From assembly GCF_000516515.1 (NCBI RefSeq), contig NZ_KI911784.1:4626633-4690632 (forward strand): 64,000 nucleotides of DNA, read 5' to 3'. A program made the translations under genes and the position numbers. The stretch comes from Chloroflexus sp. Y-396-1. GTDB lineage: Bacteria; Chloroflexota; Chloroflexia; Chloroflexales; Chloroflexaceae. The notes below the pieces were generated by a model that ran no database searches, had not been told where the DNA came from, and saw only the letters and a list, made by a program, of their open reading frames with translations. Below are positions 25,841 to 35,941 of this stretch, in pieces; the first letter of the stretch is position 1, and every line of letters begins with the position of its first letter.

Positions 25841-25872
25841 ACCTTCAGTAGATGAAATGTAAAGTTTGCGCC

Positions 25873-28602
25873 TTAACGATTGATCACCGGCACAAAGACC
25901 TTATGGCTGGATGGCTGTGGATTCGGGTTCGGCGTCGGGCTGGGGCCTGGCGTCGGGCTGGGGCCTGGCGTTGGGCTGGGGCCTGGCGTTGGGCTGGGGC
26001 CTGGCGTCGGGCTGGGGCCTGGCGTTGGGCTGGGGCCTGGCGTCGGGCTGGGTGGCGCGGTGATCGTAATTGTACGGATAATTCCATTCGGCGGCGAGAC
26101 ATTCTCACCACGATTGTTACTACGTCCCTGCGTATCCTCACCGGTCATTGTGTTATAGTCAACCACAATCCCGATATCATACGTTCCCGGTTCGCCGAAT
26201 ATCTCATTCCAATTAACCTCGCCACCACCCTGCGACTTTATCCACTGGTTCAGCGCAATGGAGTATGTTGCCCCCGGTTCCATCACATGTTTCGGCACCT
26301 GGGCGCTGATGGTCGCGCAGGAAGGTGTAGCATTAGCCCCAGCATTTGGATCTGGCGCCGGTACGGCCGTTAGCGCCGGCGTTCCAGGATTGGTGCGACG
26401 TGCAATGCAGAGATCGACAAAGAAACTACCACCACCACTTGCCGCGACAACGCTGCGCGTTGCTGTGATACTATTATTGCGCAAATTGCGCAGCGCAAGC
26501 ACGATATTAGCGAATCGGCCGTTGCTTGTCTGCACATCAAACGTATCGATCAGAATATCGGGTTTAGCAGCTACTACCTTTTCGACTGCAAAGTAGCGCA
26601 GGCGCGGCGTAAAGGTAGATAGGCCAGGGTCTTGGATAAATTGAGCCCGGTATTGCATACAGGTAGCCTGAATCTCCTCGTTAGGGAAGGCGTTGATCAG
26701 GCGTACTACGTTTTCACCGTTCTTTGAGCGCAAAGCTGATGACGTGTCACCATCGAGATCACGCCAGCGCGAGGGATTTGTTGATGACGTTGACGGATCG
26801 AAGTCACTCTCACGGCAGGTACCGCTAGTCACCACTGCCCGGAACTGAATCCGAATATCGGCCTCTGGATTCTGAGCCGGACGGTTAAGGTCAGTAAGCC
26901 ACTTGAACGCCAGCAGACGTGAGGTCTCACCATTGGTCAGTACCGGGAATGGCTTCGAATAGTACCATCCTTCCGAAACACGAGTTGCACCGCTCGTCTC
27001 ATTTGCACCGCCAACACCACCAACGAAAATGGTTTTGGTCGGTTGGTTACTTTCATTTGACCCGCCAATGACGTACATCCATGCTGTATTGGCCTGAGTT
27101 GTGCCATTAGAAGGAGGAACCGCCGGCACCAGCGCAACCGACGCATTAAGCCTCCTATTCGGTAATGGTAGGACATAATCGTTGGTTTCATTAGTTCCAA
27201 CGAAGTAGTTGCCACTCGCGGTCAAATCCTCAAGCAAGAACTGGTCGTTATAGATAGCAACCGGAATCGTGGCAGTGGCGCCAGTCGCACCAGGTGTGCC
27301 GGTAGCGGTCGAACCGGTCACGTAGTAGAGACGATTATTGAAACTGACTCCGGTCACTCCTTGCCGGCCCTGGATGCTGATTGTTTGGGTACCGCCACCG
27401 CCACTCGCACGAGCGACCTGATCGGTCCAGGTTAGCGTGCCGTTGGTCGGGTTCACATCGGCGCGGCGTACTGACGTGTTGAGTGTATTACATTCAATAT
27501 CAGTACACCCTCCTAGCAAGAAGATAGCATCTTTCTGTACCGGCGTCCCACCTTCGATGCGGGTAGTACTGGCGGCAATTGCCGTGCCAGAGTGGATTGC
27601 AAACGGAAGGTCAGCGAGCCTAGCCCATACGGTTGCTTCGCTAGCGTTGGTTGGATGGACAAGATTGCCATTGCTATCAACTTTTGTATAGAAGACGTGT
27701 GGATAAATATCCTCTTGCAGAAATTGATTGGGAGCAATGCTAAGCCCACCAATAGCATAAATATAATCAGTACCATTACTGGTACGGACATGCACAACCT
27801 GTACATTCTGGATGCCGCGCAGATCGGGTGAATTAGGATCAGTAATGATATTTCCGTTACTATCCAGTGTTGGGAAGCGCCAGTTATTGGGTGCACTCCA
27901 GCCCACGATATTGCCACTTGCGTCAACAGTGGCTCGCTGCACGATGTTGGTGGAAAAATCGTAGATTGCGCAATCCTGATCGTACATGCTTCCGCCAATA
28001 ATAAAGATGTACCCTAAGTTGGTACCGGCTGTCGCCGGTACGGCTACCGCTCCAGCCCGTGAACGCCCGGCCAGTGGTGTATCACATTCGGGGCCGGGAT
28101 CAACGGCGGGAATTGAAAATGCGGTGAAGGCGTCGTTACCTGGTGGAACCGGCTCTCGAGTTTCCAGGCTGCCGGTCTCTTGATTAACCACCCCACGGTA
28201 AATGTAGGAAGAACGGTTTTCCTCCCCCGGATTTGGACTGGTTGCACCACCGATCACAAACAAGTACCTGCCGAGACTGACGACAGGTGCATCGCTGAGC
28301 GGCTGGGGTAACTCCGCCGCAGCGATTGACCAATTGTTGCGATTAAGCGCACCGGCCGGCGCCAGTTCAATTGCACCAACCACGTCAGGGTTACTGGGCG
28401 ATCCTGGCGATGCAGCAACGACAGTGCGCTGAAACACACCATCAGCAAAATCGGCCTGTGAGTTATCAATGATTTCCAGCGATCCGGTCTCGTCATCAAG
28501 GGCACGCACTGCCGGTGGCAGAGAGACCAGCAGCCAGACCATACCGATCACTGCAATGATGCATAACGTGAGTGATCGCTGAAATTGCCGGGACATTCTC
28601 AT
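25873..28602 (-). CDS. Secreted Kelch-like/CARDB-like surface protein with Pro-rich C-terminus
   Basis: A 909-residue exported protein with a signal peptide at about residues 10-34 ending near AVRA. The bulk (about 80-560) consists of loose repeats around IYAIGG, IFIIGG, MYVIGG and IFLLGG, typical of Kelch-like propellers. A CARDB-like immunoglobulin fold follows ([15 protein letters not shown] ... LALRNLRNN). The C-terminus has seven PSPTPG units and ends [10 protein letters not shown]. The repeats are encoded by an 18-bp minisatellite. ATG 28602 has GGGGAGGAA ahead. It lies 200 bp downstream of the TadG/VWA gene on the same strand, so it may be part of that cell-surface cluster. Function is unknown. 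Confidence 0.75.
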   Translation of the reverse strand: MRMSRQFQRSLTLCIIAVIGMVWLLVSLPPAVRALDDETGSLEIIDNSQADFADGVFQRTVVAASPGSPSNPDVVGAIELAPAGALNRNNWSIAAAELPQPLSDAPVVSLGRYLFVIGGATSPNPGEENRSSYIYRGVVNQETGSLETREPVPPGNDAFTAFSIPAVDPGPECDTPLAGRSRAGAVAVPATAGTNLGYIFIIGGSMYDQDCAIYDFSTNIVQRATVDASGNIVGWSAPNNWRFPTLDSNGNIITDPNSPDLRGIQNVQVVHVRTSNGTDYIYAIGGLSIAPNQFLQEDIYPHVFYTKVDSNGNLVHPTNASEATVWARLADLPFAIHSGTAIAASTTRIEGGTPVQKDAIFLLGGCTDIECNTLNTSVRRADVNPTNGTLTWTDQVARASGGGGTQTISIQGRQGVTGVSFNNRLYYVTGSTATGTPGATGATATIPVAIYNDQFLLEDLTASGNYFVGTNETNDYVLPLPNRRLNASVALVPAVPPSNGTTQANTAWMYVIGGSNESNQPTKTIFVGGVGGANETSGATRVSEGWYYSKPFPVLTNGETSRLLAFKWLTDLNRPAQNPEADIRIQFRAVVTSGTCRESDFDPSTSSTNPSRWRDLDGDTSSALRSKNGENVVRLINAFPNEEIQATCMQYRAQFIQDPGLSTFTPRLRYFAVEKVVAAKPDILIDTFDVQTSNGRFANIVLALRNLRNNSITATRSVVAASGGGSFFVDLCIARRTNPGTPALTAVPAPDPNAGANATPSCATISAQVPKHVMEPGATYSIALNQWIKSQGGGEVNWNEIFGEPGTYDIGIVVDYNTMTGEDTQGRSNNRGENVSPPNGIIRTITITAPPSPTPGPSPTPGPSPTPGPSPTPGPSPTPGPSPTPGPSPTPNPNPQPSSHKVFVPVINR
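25931..26053 (-). repeat. 18-bp minisatellite encoding PSPTPG repeats
   Basis: Seven units of GGCGTCGGGCTGGGGCCT, or the same with GTT for GTC, run in tandem within the reading frame. Copy number could vary between strains without breaking the frame. Confidence 0.9.
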
Positions 28603-28757
28603 AGGGTTCCTCCCCAGGAAGTCGTGGGAAATGTGAAGTTGAACTGGTTGAAATCAGGCTATCTGGACTTGCCAGTCCCCAGACCAGCCATACTATTACC
28701 AGGTGTAAACCTTCAGCTTACTTGCACTAGAGCACTTTGCGAGGATTCGACAAGGCA

Positions 28758-28794
28758 ATACCGCAGAGACGAAGGTCATCCGTCTCTGCGGTAT
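28758..28794. terminator. Long hairpin downstream of the TadG/VWA gene
   Basis: ATACCGCAGAGACG (28758-28771) pairs perfectly with CGTCTCTGCGGTAT (28781-28794), a 14-bp stem with a 9-base loop. It lies just past the stop of the VWA gene. No T-run follows, so it may terminate, protect an mRNA end, or be a member of the hairpin repeat family. Confidence 0.55.
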
Positions 28795-28805
28795 GCGATC
28801 CTGGC

Positions 28806-31430
28806 CTAATTCACACTACAGACGTTCCCATCGAGGCGCAGGCGTAGATTTTGCTCGATGGTTGAGATGAAACCCACGCCCTGTCCATTAGGCTCAAGTA
28901 CAACCACCATGTCAGACTGGCTCGAGCTACCATTGAAGAGCTGACTGTACATGCGCGGCAGCGCCGTAGGTGGATCGAGCGGATGGCGGTAGAAAAGGTA
29001 GGCTTGCAAGCGGTACGTACCGCGCGGGATCGACTCGAAGGTATACCGCACACGACCATCCGTACTGGCCACAATCGGTGCTCGGTACACACTTCCGGTC
29101 GAGAAATCTTCCAGAATAACCTCGCCCACGTTCGGGTAACTGAGACCATTCACTGACTGGAAGTGGTTGCCTGGAATTGTTCCACGCCACTCGCCGTCAT
29201 TGCCACTAATGCATGGTCCTCTTTCGACCTGATCGTTGATTGCCATAATGATCCGGTCAACGTTACTCAAACCATTGGCGTCACGCTCAAGCGTTGCGGC
29301 CTGATAGTAGTGATTCGGTGTCGTAGCTACACCATCTCTTAGACCCGTTGCCGGAATGTCAGAAATAGCCAAAACGTATAGCTCGGCTTGTAGTGATTGA
29401 TCAGACTTGATTCTTTGCGCCATCTTTATCTGCTGCGTTAACGGGCGATCTATAGGAGGTTGAACAAGTCTACCATTTCTGTAGACTGGACCACCGAATT
29501 CGTTGGTTTGACACTCTGCATGGTCTATTACTCGGCGATTCAACTGCTGACAAAAATGACCTTCCATAAACGTGCCGACACTCCCCCCACCGTTCAGACT
29601 ACCATCGCTTTCGCTGAAGAAGATATTGGTTATACCATCAGTAATGAATAGGATGACCGGACGGTATTGCCAAGAACGACCATTGTGGAAAACCTCCTTA
29701 GGGGCATCTTTCAGAAGTTGATAAGCTCGATAAAGGCCCCCAGTTCCGTTCGTACCACCTGCGGGGAGATACGGCTGATTTAGCGGTGCATAGTCGGAGT
29801 TAGCATCAAGGATGCTTTGCTTGAGGCTATTGATGTTGTTTGTAAATCCTCGGACGTATGTAGATTTCACATTCTCATGGAACCATACCAATGCCATTTG
29901 GTCATCCGGAATACTCTGGTCATAATTGGGATTGCCGGGCATATTCGCTAAACTAACGAAGAGTTCTAGTGATTTCTTCGCCACATATATGCGACGCTCC
30001 TCTAACGGGAACCAGGCATTGCTTGGATGTCCATCGCAATCGTCCACTTGAGGATCGTAGGCATCGATGTCACATCTGGTTCTAGCACTGCTGTTAACAC
30101 GGTTAATGGTTATCCTCCCATTCCAACCAGTCGAGTGACTACCTCTTATGCCATAGCCTGCAAAGTTTGCATTCATTGAACCTGACACGTCGAGAACAAC
30201 CACGTATCGAATTGGGCGACGCATACTGCTCTGCGTCATATACTCCGGCCAAAACTCCACGCTCCCCGTCAAACGGACGACACTCGTGTCTTCAGGTGGT
30301 GGCGGCGTAGCTGAACATGCCGTGCCCTGACGATTCGGCGTGCCGAGGAAGATGAAATCCATGTAGGGACGATTGCGCTCGCGACCGTATTCGGTCAGGA
30401 CGAACAGACCAAATCGGACGACACGGTAGACTGCATTCGACCCCTGACCAGCAGCAACATCGTAGATCGGCAGTACCATCAATGTCTGGTTGCTGATATG
30501 GGCATCCAGGGCGGCGCGCCGATCATTACTTGCAGTGAAACCTGAACTCCCGTACACCCAGTCACCAACGTTCAACTCACCCGGGCGTTCAGGATAGTTT
30601 GCCGGTCGTGGGAGATTGATATTCGGCCACGGTGCTTCCATGAAACCCTTCGAGAGCGTACCGGTACCGGAAAGTGACATCTCTAGCTCTTGGGCGCTAT
30701 TAGCATTGGCGCCACTGGCACCCCGGCCATCAAGCCAGCGCAACCAGCCAAACTGGCCTGGTTGATTGTTGTCGGCCAGGTAGAGCCGCATTTTGGTATA
30801 GCCTCTAAAGTTACCGCTCGTCAACCTTGTCCAGTTGTTATCAGGCCGACCATCACCATTTGCATCACCGGGATTGCGGAATTCGTTACCACTGATATAG
30901 TCATTATTGATACCAATGGGGTACACACCATCAGTTGGCGGGCAGGTACCGGCGTAAGCGGTAGCTGCAATCGGCAACTGATTTTGATTAACGACCCGTG
31001 CGAAGAAGGTGTCAACGTTGCCGCTCAGATTGACCTGAATGTAGGCAACGTTATCCGGTGCAACGGTACCATCGCGGGTGATGCGGGCGCCACCCTCGAT
31101 CGGTTCACCGCGTGCGTTCAAATAGAAGGCTTCCAGGCGAATATTTGGATTGTTATCTACCTCAATTCCATTGGAACGCAGTGAGTTGACGATTGAATCA
31201 TAGATAACCGTGTTCGTGGTACCGGCCGGTCGGCGGATGTAAGTATTCATCGCTGCAAGTGAAGCTGCATTGGCCGCAGCAACAGCGCGACGCTCTTCGG
31301 CAAAGGTGCGCCCAACGTCGACTGACAGCGCCACCATTCCGGTCAACACGACAATCATGAGAGCTAGCAATGGAACGCTCTGCCCTCGGATCCGTCGTAA
31401 TGAACGGTGTGTGTTCCATCCCTTTTTCAT
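28806..31430 (-). CDS. TadG-like protein with von Willebrand A domain
   Basis: An 874-residue protein. The N-terminus has a TadE/TadG-type pattern (RGQSVPLLALMIVVLTGMVA, then ALSVDVGRTFAEERRAVAAAN). A VWA domain starts at about residue 405 with the metal-ion site VVVLDVSGSM and later FITDGITNIFF. C-terminal sequence around VRYTFESIPRGTYRL resembles a Cna-B-like fold. TadG-like proteins are pilus- or envelope-associated and are exported through Tad/Flp systems; this one is probably adhesive. ATG 31430 has GGAGGAAACG ahead. Two TadE-like genes lie upstream on the same strand. Confidence 0.82.
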   Translation of the reverse strand: MKKGWNTHRSLRRIRGQSVPLLALMIVVLTGMVALSVDVGRTFAEERRAVAAANAASLAAMNTYIRRPAGTTNTVIYDSIVNSLRSNGIEVDNNPNIRLEAFYLNARGEPIEGGARITRDGTVAPDNVAYIQVNLSGNVDTFFARVVNQNQLPIAATAYAGTCPPTDGVYPIGINNDYISGNEFRNPGDANGDGRPDNNWTRLTSGNFRGYTKMRLYLADNNQPGQFGWLRWLDGRGASGANANSAQELEMSLSGTGTLSKGFMEAPWPNINLPRPANYPERPGELNVGDWVYGSSGFTASNDRRAALDAHISNQTLMVLPIYDVAAGQGSNAVYRVVRFGLFVLTEYGRERNRPYMDFIFLGTPNRQGTACSATPPPPEDTSVVRLTGSVEFWPEYMTQSSMRRPIRYVVVLDVSGSMNANFAGYGIRGSHSTGWNGRITINRVNSSARTRCDIDAYDPQVDDCDGHPSNAWFPLEERRIYVAKKSLELFVSLANMPGNPNYDQSIPDDQMALVWFHENVKSTYVRGFTNNINSLKQSILDANSDYAPLNQPYLPAGGTNGTGGLYRAYQLLKDAPKEVFHNGRSWQYRPVILFITDGITNIFFSESDGSLNGGGSVGTFMEGHFCQQLNRRVIDHAECQTNEFGGPVYRNGRLVQPPIDRPLTQQIKMAQRIKSDQSLQAELYVLAISDIPATGLRDGVATTPNHYYQAATLERDANGLSNVDRIIMAINDQVERGPCISGNDGEWRGTIPGNHFQSVNGLSYPNVGEVILEDFSTGSVYRAPIVASTDGRVRYTFESIPRGTYRLQAYLFYRHPLDPPTALPRMYSQLFNGSSSQSDMVVVLEPNGQGVGFISTIEQNLRLRLDGNVCSVN

Positions 31431-31494
31431 ACGTTTCCTCCATGTGCTACATTGACGCTATAACGCACGGTGACATTCAACAAAACGTTACATC

Positions 31495-32085
31495 TTAACC
31501 AACAAATTGACTGCGAATAGGCATTGTGTGCGTTACCCGTAAGATAATCTCTTGCCCAAAAGCTGGCGCAAATGGGAAGAAGAGACGGTAACGATAGCGA
31601 ATAGTGACCCTGATCCAGCAATTCTGACCCGCATTGCGCATATCGGTGCGCGGAGTCGTCGTTGAACATATACCACTCAAATTAGCTGGATTAGCTCCTT
31701 TGGGATTTTCGATAATGACAAACCCATTGGGATTGGTGGGATTGTTAGGGTCAAAAACGAATGTTTGATTCGCATCATCAATCCCATCACCGTTGAGATC
31801 AAGAAGGTTTGCTACACCTGTCGGACGGGTGCCACCAGCGGTGCGGATACGATTGAAGATTTCGCGATAGTTGAGACGTACTTCAGTGACCTGGCCGCTG
31901 CTGTTAGTAACTACTAATGGGTAACTACCGTAAGTAGCCCCTTCTTGCGCAGCAGCCCGCAGTGCCTGCATCGTGAAGAAGATGAGACCAAGATCAACCG
32001 CTGCTGAAAGTAAGAGAAAAATCACCGTCGCCGAGAGGGCAAATTCGACGATTGCCTGACCGGTTGTTTTGCGCCGTTGTTTCAT
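31495..32085 (-). CDS. TadE-like pseudopilin (second in cluster)
   Basis: About 196 residues, starting MKQRRKTTGQAIVEFALSAT. The GQAIVEFAL motif followed by a single hydrophobic helix (VIFLLLSAAVDLGLIFF) marks TadE-like minor pseudopilins. The rest is an extracytoplasmic domain with NLLDLNGDGIDDANQTF, which may bind calcium. The ORF is open to 32145, but ATG 32085 has GAGAGGGGGTG upstream and gives the standard N-terminus. It lies 19 bp downstream of the first TadE gene. Confidence 0.85.
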   Translation of the reverse strand: MKQRRKTTGQAIVEFALSATVIFLLLSAAVDLGLIFFTMQALRAAAQEGATYGSYPLVVTNSSGQVTEVRLNYREIFNRIRTAGGTRPTGVANLLDLNGDGIDDANQTFVFDPNNPTNPNGFVIIENPKGANPANLSGICSTTTPRTDMRNAGQNCWIRVTIRYRYRLFFPFAPAFGQEIILRVTHTMPIRSQFVG

Positions 32086-32104
32086 AACATCACCCCCTCT
32101 CTGC

Positions 32105-32677
32105 TTAAGGTCGCCTGAAGTTTTGATTCCAGTCGTTAATATCACGAGCGCAGGCTACTCCACGTGGGTGTGTTGGGTCAACTCCCAAGTTTTCGATGGA
32201 ACGGCGCTGCACAACGCGCAGGTTGAACGTTCCATTTCGTAAGCCAATCAGGTCGAAGAGTGGTGTAATACTCCGTACTGGATAGTTGATTTCAATCTCT
32301 ATCGGCCCGCGATCACTAAGATTACGGGTTTGGCTGCCGTTCGGATAACGGATAGTAACGTAGTCTTCGATCCGCCGTCCTTCATTTCCGCTACCATCAA
32401 ACAAGACAATATCCGAGCGAATCGCCTCCATAATGCCGCGCGTGCAAGGGTCGGCGGTAAAGCCAGGATAGTTGGCCGGTGGATTATTCCGTAAGTCCAA
32501 CCAGGTCTGATAGGGTGGGAGCTGGGCTGCTGCCTCGGCGCCGTTACGTGCTGCCTGCGATACCATTGAGTAAGCAAAGATCAGGTAGCCGAACTCAATG
32601 ATACCAAAGAACACAATCAACATCACCGGCAGCAAGAGTGCCATTTCGACAATCGATTGTCCAGATTTGGTCTCCAT
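32105..32677 (-). CDS. TadE-like pseudopilin (first in cluster)
   Basis: About 190 residues, starting METKSGQSIVEMALLLPVML. It has the GQSIVEMAL TadE signature and one N-terminal hydrophobic helix, then an extracytoplasmic domain. ATG 32677 has AGGAG ahead. The longer ORF up to 33088 overlaps the esterase gene in another frame and is not supported. It appears to be the first gene of the TadE-TadE-TadG-surface protein run. Confidence 0.85.
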   Translation of the reverse strand: METKSGQSIVEMALLLPVMLIVFFGIIEFGYLIFAYSMVSQAARNGAEAAAQLPPYQTWLDLRNNPPANYPGFTADPCTRGIMEAIRSDIVLFDGSGNEGRRIEDYVTIRYPNGSQTRNLSDRGPIEIEINYPVRSITPLFDLIGLRNGTFNLRVVQRRSIENLGVDPTHPRGVACARDINDWNQNFRRP

Positions 32678-32871
32678 CGCACACACTCCTGCAAAAGCTT
32701 TTGCTCTGCTTATCAGTATATGGCAATCGGCAGAACGGCAAAATAGTCCAAAGGTACCGGATTTCAGATGCGTTTGCGTATTTCTTAGTGATGCGGGTTG
32801 TGCCCAACTACGTACCACTGATGCCGGATCGCCCGCATCAACAATTTGATGGTCAGCGGACCGACGAGAGC

Positions 32872-32900
32872 GGTAGGAACGAAAATTTTTCGCCCCTACC
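32872..32900. repeat. GTAGGGGCGA-type hairpin
   Basis: GGTAGGAACGAAAA and TTTTCGCCCCTACC form a hairpin member of the dispersed family. It lies in the gap between the TadE cluster and the esterase, a region with no other feature apart from hairpins. Confidence 0.6.
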
Positions 32901-32955
32901 TGCCGTCGGCCCCGACCGCACCACCCGTCACAGCACCGTGGGGCACGGCAGCCTG

Positions 32956-32982
32956 TATGGGCACAGCGACGCCGTGCCCATA
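32956..32982 (-). terminator. Hairpin at the end of the esterase gene
   Basis: TATGGGCAC (32956-32964) and GTGCCCATA (32974-32982) form a 9-bp stem adjoining the esterase stop codon at 32983. Confidence 0.5.
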
Positions 32983-33699
32983 CTAATCGTGGCCGCCAAT
33001 GTACTGCACGATCATACGTTGCCAGTACGGCCAATCGTGGCACCATCCATCCCATATACGCAGGGCATTGCCAATCCCTTTGCCCCACAATTGGCTCGAT
33101 AGAAGCTCATTTGACCAGGCCGCAGGATCGTCACGGCCAATTGCCAGAATAATGTCGGTCTCACGCAACCGATCAATTGTCCATTGATCGGTCAGGTTGG
33201 GCACAAAATCCACCGGATTGTGAAAATAGACGCCCTGGGTGTAGTGAGTGAAAAAGCGCTTCAGATCGTATAATCCCGATAGACCAATCACCCGCCGTAC
33301 CAGACCCGGATGGCGCAAGGTAAAGATCACTGCCTCGCTGGCACCGAACGAACAGCCGGTTGCAATCAGAAATGGGTTAGGATTGAGATGGCGAACCAGT
33401 GGTAAGACTTCGGTGATCAGGTAGTGTTCGTATTGTTCTTCCCGCCACATACGGGTATCAGTATCGGCTGCGTAGTTATACCAGCTTTCGCTGTACACAC
33501 TATCAACGCAGATCAATTGAATCCAACCCTGATCTACATGATGGCTCAGCGCTCCAACCATACCACGGTCTTCGTACTCGTAGAAGCGTCCATGCGAAGT
33601 AGGAAAGACCAAAACGGGAGCACCGGAATGCCCGAAAATGAGGAGCTCCATCGTTCGATTGAGGGCAGGGCTGTGCCATGCGTGGTATTGGCGTTGCAT
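32983..33699 (-). CDS. Alpha/beta-hydrolase esterase
   Basis: A 238-residue hydrolase of the putative-esterase type. The nucleophile elbow is GCSFGASEA (Ser in GxSxG). A candidate Asp is in IGRDDP and the His in CHDWPYW near the C-terminus. The N-terminal part has PVLVFPTSHGRFYEYEDRG, which is family-like. No signal peptide is seen, so it probably acts in the cytoplasm. The natural substrate is unknown. ATG 33699 has no strong ribosome site, and the start is uncertain. Confidence 0.75.
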   Translation of the reverse strand: MQRQYHAWHSPALNRTMELLIFGHSGAPVLVFPTSHGRFYEYEDRGMVGALSHHVDQGWIQLICVDSVYSESWYNYAADTDTRMWREEQYEHYLITEVLPLVRHLNPNPFLIATGCSFGASEAVIFTLRHPGLVRRVIGLSGLYDLKRFFTHYTQGVYFHNPVDFVPNLTDQWTIDRLRETDIILAIGRDDPAAWSNELLSSQLWGKGIGNALRIWDGWCHDWPYWQRMIVQYIGGHD

Positions 33700-33792
33700 A
33701 ATTACACGGTATTCATTACAACATTGGCGATTGCAGTACGTAAAATGATAGCCTGCTGAAGTCGGCCTGTCAATCGAGGAGCATCTTTCGTT

Positions 33793-34977
33793 ATGACCAC
33801 ACTTTCGACAACATCATCTCAAACATTATCCTGGGCTCATGTAGCAATTCTGGTCTGGATGCGATGGCTGATCAGTCTGGTCTTTCGTCTGGTGTACCCC
33901 TTATTGACGTTTCTTGCGACCAGTTTCGCGGTTGATCTAAGCACAGTCAGTTTGCTAATTACCATCCAGGTAGGGGCATCATTGCTGAGTCCGTTGGGTG
34001 GTATGCTTAGCGATCGGTTTGGTGATCGGACAACCATTTTCTGGAGTGGGATGCTGTTCGTAGTTGGTACGGTCGTCTGTGCGTTCAGTCATCACTTTTG
34101 GTTGTTTCTGTTCGGCTACGGCATTATTGGCTTGGCAGTTGCCATTGCAATGCCAGCATTACAAAGTTATGTCAGTGCGCGTAGTCATTACACGCAACGC
34201 GGGCGTATGCTCGGTATCTTGGAATTGAGCTGGTCATTGTCGGCCTTGCTCGGCGTACCGTTAGTGACATGGACGGCTGATCGTTTCGGTCTTGACACGG
34301 TCTTTTTCGTGTTGGCCATTGTTGGGGTGATAAACGTTGCGCTTACGATAGTGCTCCCGAATGATGAACAGATTCATGCCCTATATGCTCGTTCCACTTC
34401 CGAGAGTCGTTTGTCGCATCTGGTACGTCGACCGGTGATCCTGTCTACACTTATCTTTATCTTCGTTCAGATGGCAGCGGTCGAACTTATCTTTGTAAGC
34501 TATGCTGGGTGGTTAAGTAGTACGTTTGGTTCCACCACGACCGAATTGGGATTTGTCTTCGGACTACTAGGCGTCGTTGAGCTAGTTGGTGCTCTGATAG
34601 CAACCCTGTTTACCGATCGGATTGGCAAACGACGGGCAGTATTAGGCGGTTTTGCCCTGGTCGGTATATGGTTACTTCTTTTGCCACATAGCGCATCTTG
34701 GGCACTCTTTCTCACGCTGCTTTTGGCGTTTGATCTGTGCTTTGAGTTTGCGATTGTCTCTACCTTTCCGCTGGTCAGCGGCCTAAGCGCTCAGGGACGT
34801 GGCACGGTACTCGCCGCGATGACAGCCTGTATTGGCGGTGGACGTATTCTCGGATCGTTGATCGCGCCATGGCTGAGTATCACAATTGGTTATGGATTCA
34901 ATAGTACATTGGCTGGAATCCTGGTTCTCGGTGCAGTCAGTTTTGGTATCATGACAATACGCGAAGGCCGTGCATAA
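33793..34977 (+). CDS. MFS transporter
   Basis: A 394-residue, 12-helix major facilitator protein. The MFS signature GGMLSDRFGDRTT is present between helices 2 and 3 (about residues 68-80), and the second-half equivalent is TLFTDRIGKRRAV. Such proteins drive proton-coupled efflux or uptake of small solutes. Substrate is not readable. ATG 33793 has GGAGCATC ahead. It is divergent from the esterase and precedes a thioredoxin-fold gene by 85 bp. Confidence 0.85.
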   Translation: MTTLSTTSSQTLSWAHVAILVWMRWLISLVFRLVYPLLTFLATSFAVDLSTVSLLITIQVGASLLSPLGGMLSDRFGDRTTIFWSGMLFVVGTVVCAFSHHFWLFLFGYGIIGLAVAIAMPALQSYVSARSHYTQRGRMLGILELSWSLSALLGVPLVTWTADRFGLDTVFFVLAIVGVINVALTIVLPNDEQIHALYARSTSESRLSHLVRRPVILSTLIFIFVQMAAVELIFVSYAGWLSSTFGSTTTELGFVFGLLGVVELVGALIATLFTDRIGKRRAVLGGFALVGIWLLLLPHSASWALFLTLLLAFDLCFEFAIVSTFPLVSGLSAQGRGTVLAAMTACIGGGRILGSLIAPWLSITIGYGFNSTLAGILVLGAVSFGIMTIREGRA

Positions 34978-35062
34978 GATCGGCAATGTAACCAAACGCA
35001 CCGGCTTTGCATCTTGTTATTAGCAACGGTAATGATCTTGATGACGTGAAAGGAATGAGACG

Positions 35063-35728
35063 ATGGCACTCATGCAGGAAAAAGATCGCAAGGCGGTGCG
35101 GGAAGCATTTGCCGGCCTGAATCGACCGGTAGAGATCGTGCTCTTTACCTCGGCCGAGAGTGGTGAATACAGCGAGGTAACGCATGAGCTTTTACAAGAG
35201 GTTGTGGTGCTGAATCCACTGTTGAGCCTACAGGTGTTCGATCTTGAACAGGATCGGGCGTATGCTACCGAACTTGGCGTCGATAAAGCGCCCGGTATCG
35301 TCTTTCTCATCGGTGAAGAGCGACGGAACCACGGGTTGCGCTTTGCCGGGCTGCCTAGTGGCTATGAATTTGCCTCCCTCATTGAGGCGATTCGCCTGGC
35401 CGGTGGGGCTGCTCAGCCCGATCTCCAACCGGCAACGATGGCCCTGCTTGAGACAATTCAGGCCCCTATGCACCTCCAGGTCTTCGTCACTCCAACCTGC
35501 CCCTATTGTCCACGAGCAGTAGTTATGGCCTACCGGCTGGCGTTGGCGAACCCATACATTTCTGCCGAAGGAATTGAAGTGACCGAATTCCCCGAATTAG
35601 GAGATCGCTATGTAGTGATGGGAGTTCCGAAGACCGTGATTGACGATCTGGTACATGTTGAAGGAGCGGTACCGGAAGGGATGATGGTCAATAAGCTTCG
35701 TGAAGCCATCGCTGCGGCGGCTGCGTAG
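35063..35728 (+). CDS. Tandem thioredoxin-fold disulfide oxidoreductase (PDO/glutaredoxin-like)
   Basis: A 221-residue protein with two thioredoxin-like domains, as in archaeal and thermophile protein disulfide oxidoreductases. The first domain (about 1-115) has LFTSAESGEYS where a CxxC would be, so it has no active-site cysteines. The second has CPYC at residues 146-149 in VFVTPTCPYCPRA and cis-Pro in VMGVPKTVID. It should reduce or form disulfides in the cytoplasm. ATG 35063 has AAAGGAATGAG ahead. Neighbours are an MFS transporter and an ECF sigma factor. Confidence 0.82.
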   Translation: MALMQEKDRKAVREAFAGLNRPVEIVLFTSAESGEYSEVTHELLQEVVVLNPLLSLQVFDLEQDRAYATELGVDKAPGIVFLIGEERRNHGLRFAGLPSGYEFASLIEAIRLAGGAAQPDLQPATMALLETIQAPMHLQVFVTPTCPYCPRAVVMAYRLALANPYISAEGIEVTEFPELGDRYVVMGVPKTVIDDLVHVEGAVPEGMMVNKLREAIAAAAA

Positions 35729-35821
35729 ATTGGTAGCTCGACAGGCACTCCACCGGAGACATGCTATACTACTTTCAGGAAGTGTCTGAACAACCGTATT
35801 ACCGGCGTTCTCCGCCTTTTC

Positions 35822-35857
35822 CTTCCCTCTCCCGCTCTGCAACGTGGGAGAGGGAAG
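35822..35857. repeat. CCTTCCCTCTCCC hairpin repeat
   Basis: CTTCCCTCTCCC (35822-35833) pairs perfectly with GGGAGAGGGAAG (35846-35857), a 12-bp stem. It belongs to a purine/pyrimidine-biased hairpin family found at many places in the window. It lies between the thioredoxin-fold gene and the sigma factor. Confidence 0.7.
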
Positions 35858-35941
35858 ACGATCAACGAAAGAATCTTGCCGGTCAAGAACTGTTCAGACA
35901 AACGTTACTATCTGGCTACTGTCTGCGATGGAGAAACTGCT

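Noticed and set aside
32678-33088. N-terminal extension of the first TadE-like gene
   Set aside because: It overlaps the esterase gene and hairpins. ATG 32677 has a strong ribosome site and the standard TadE N-terminus.
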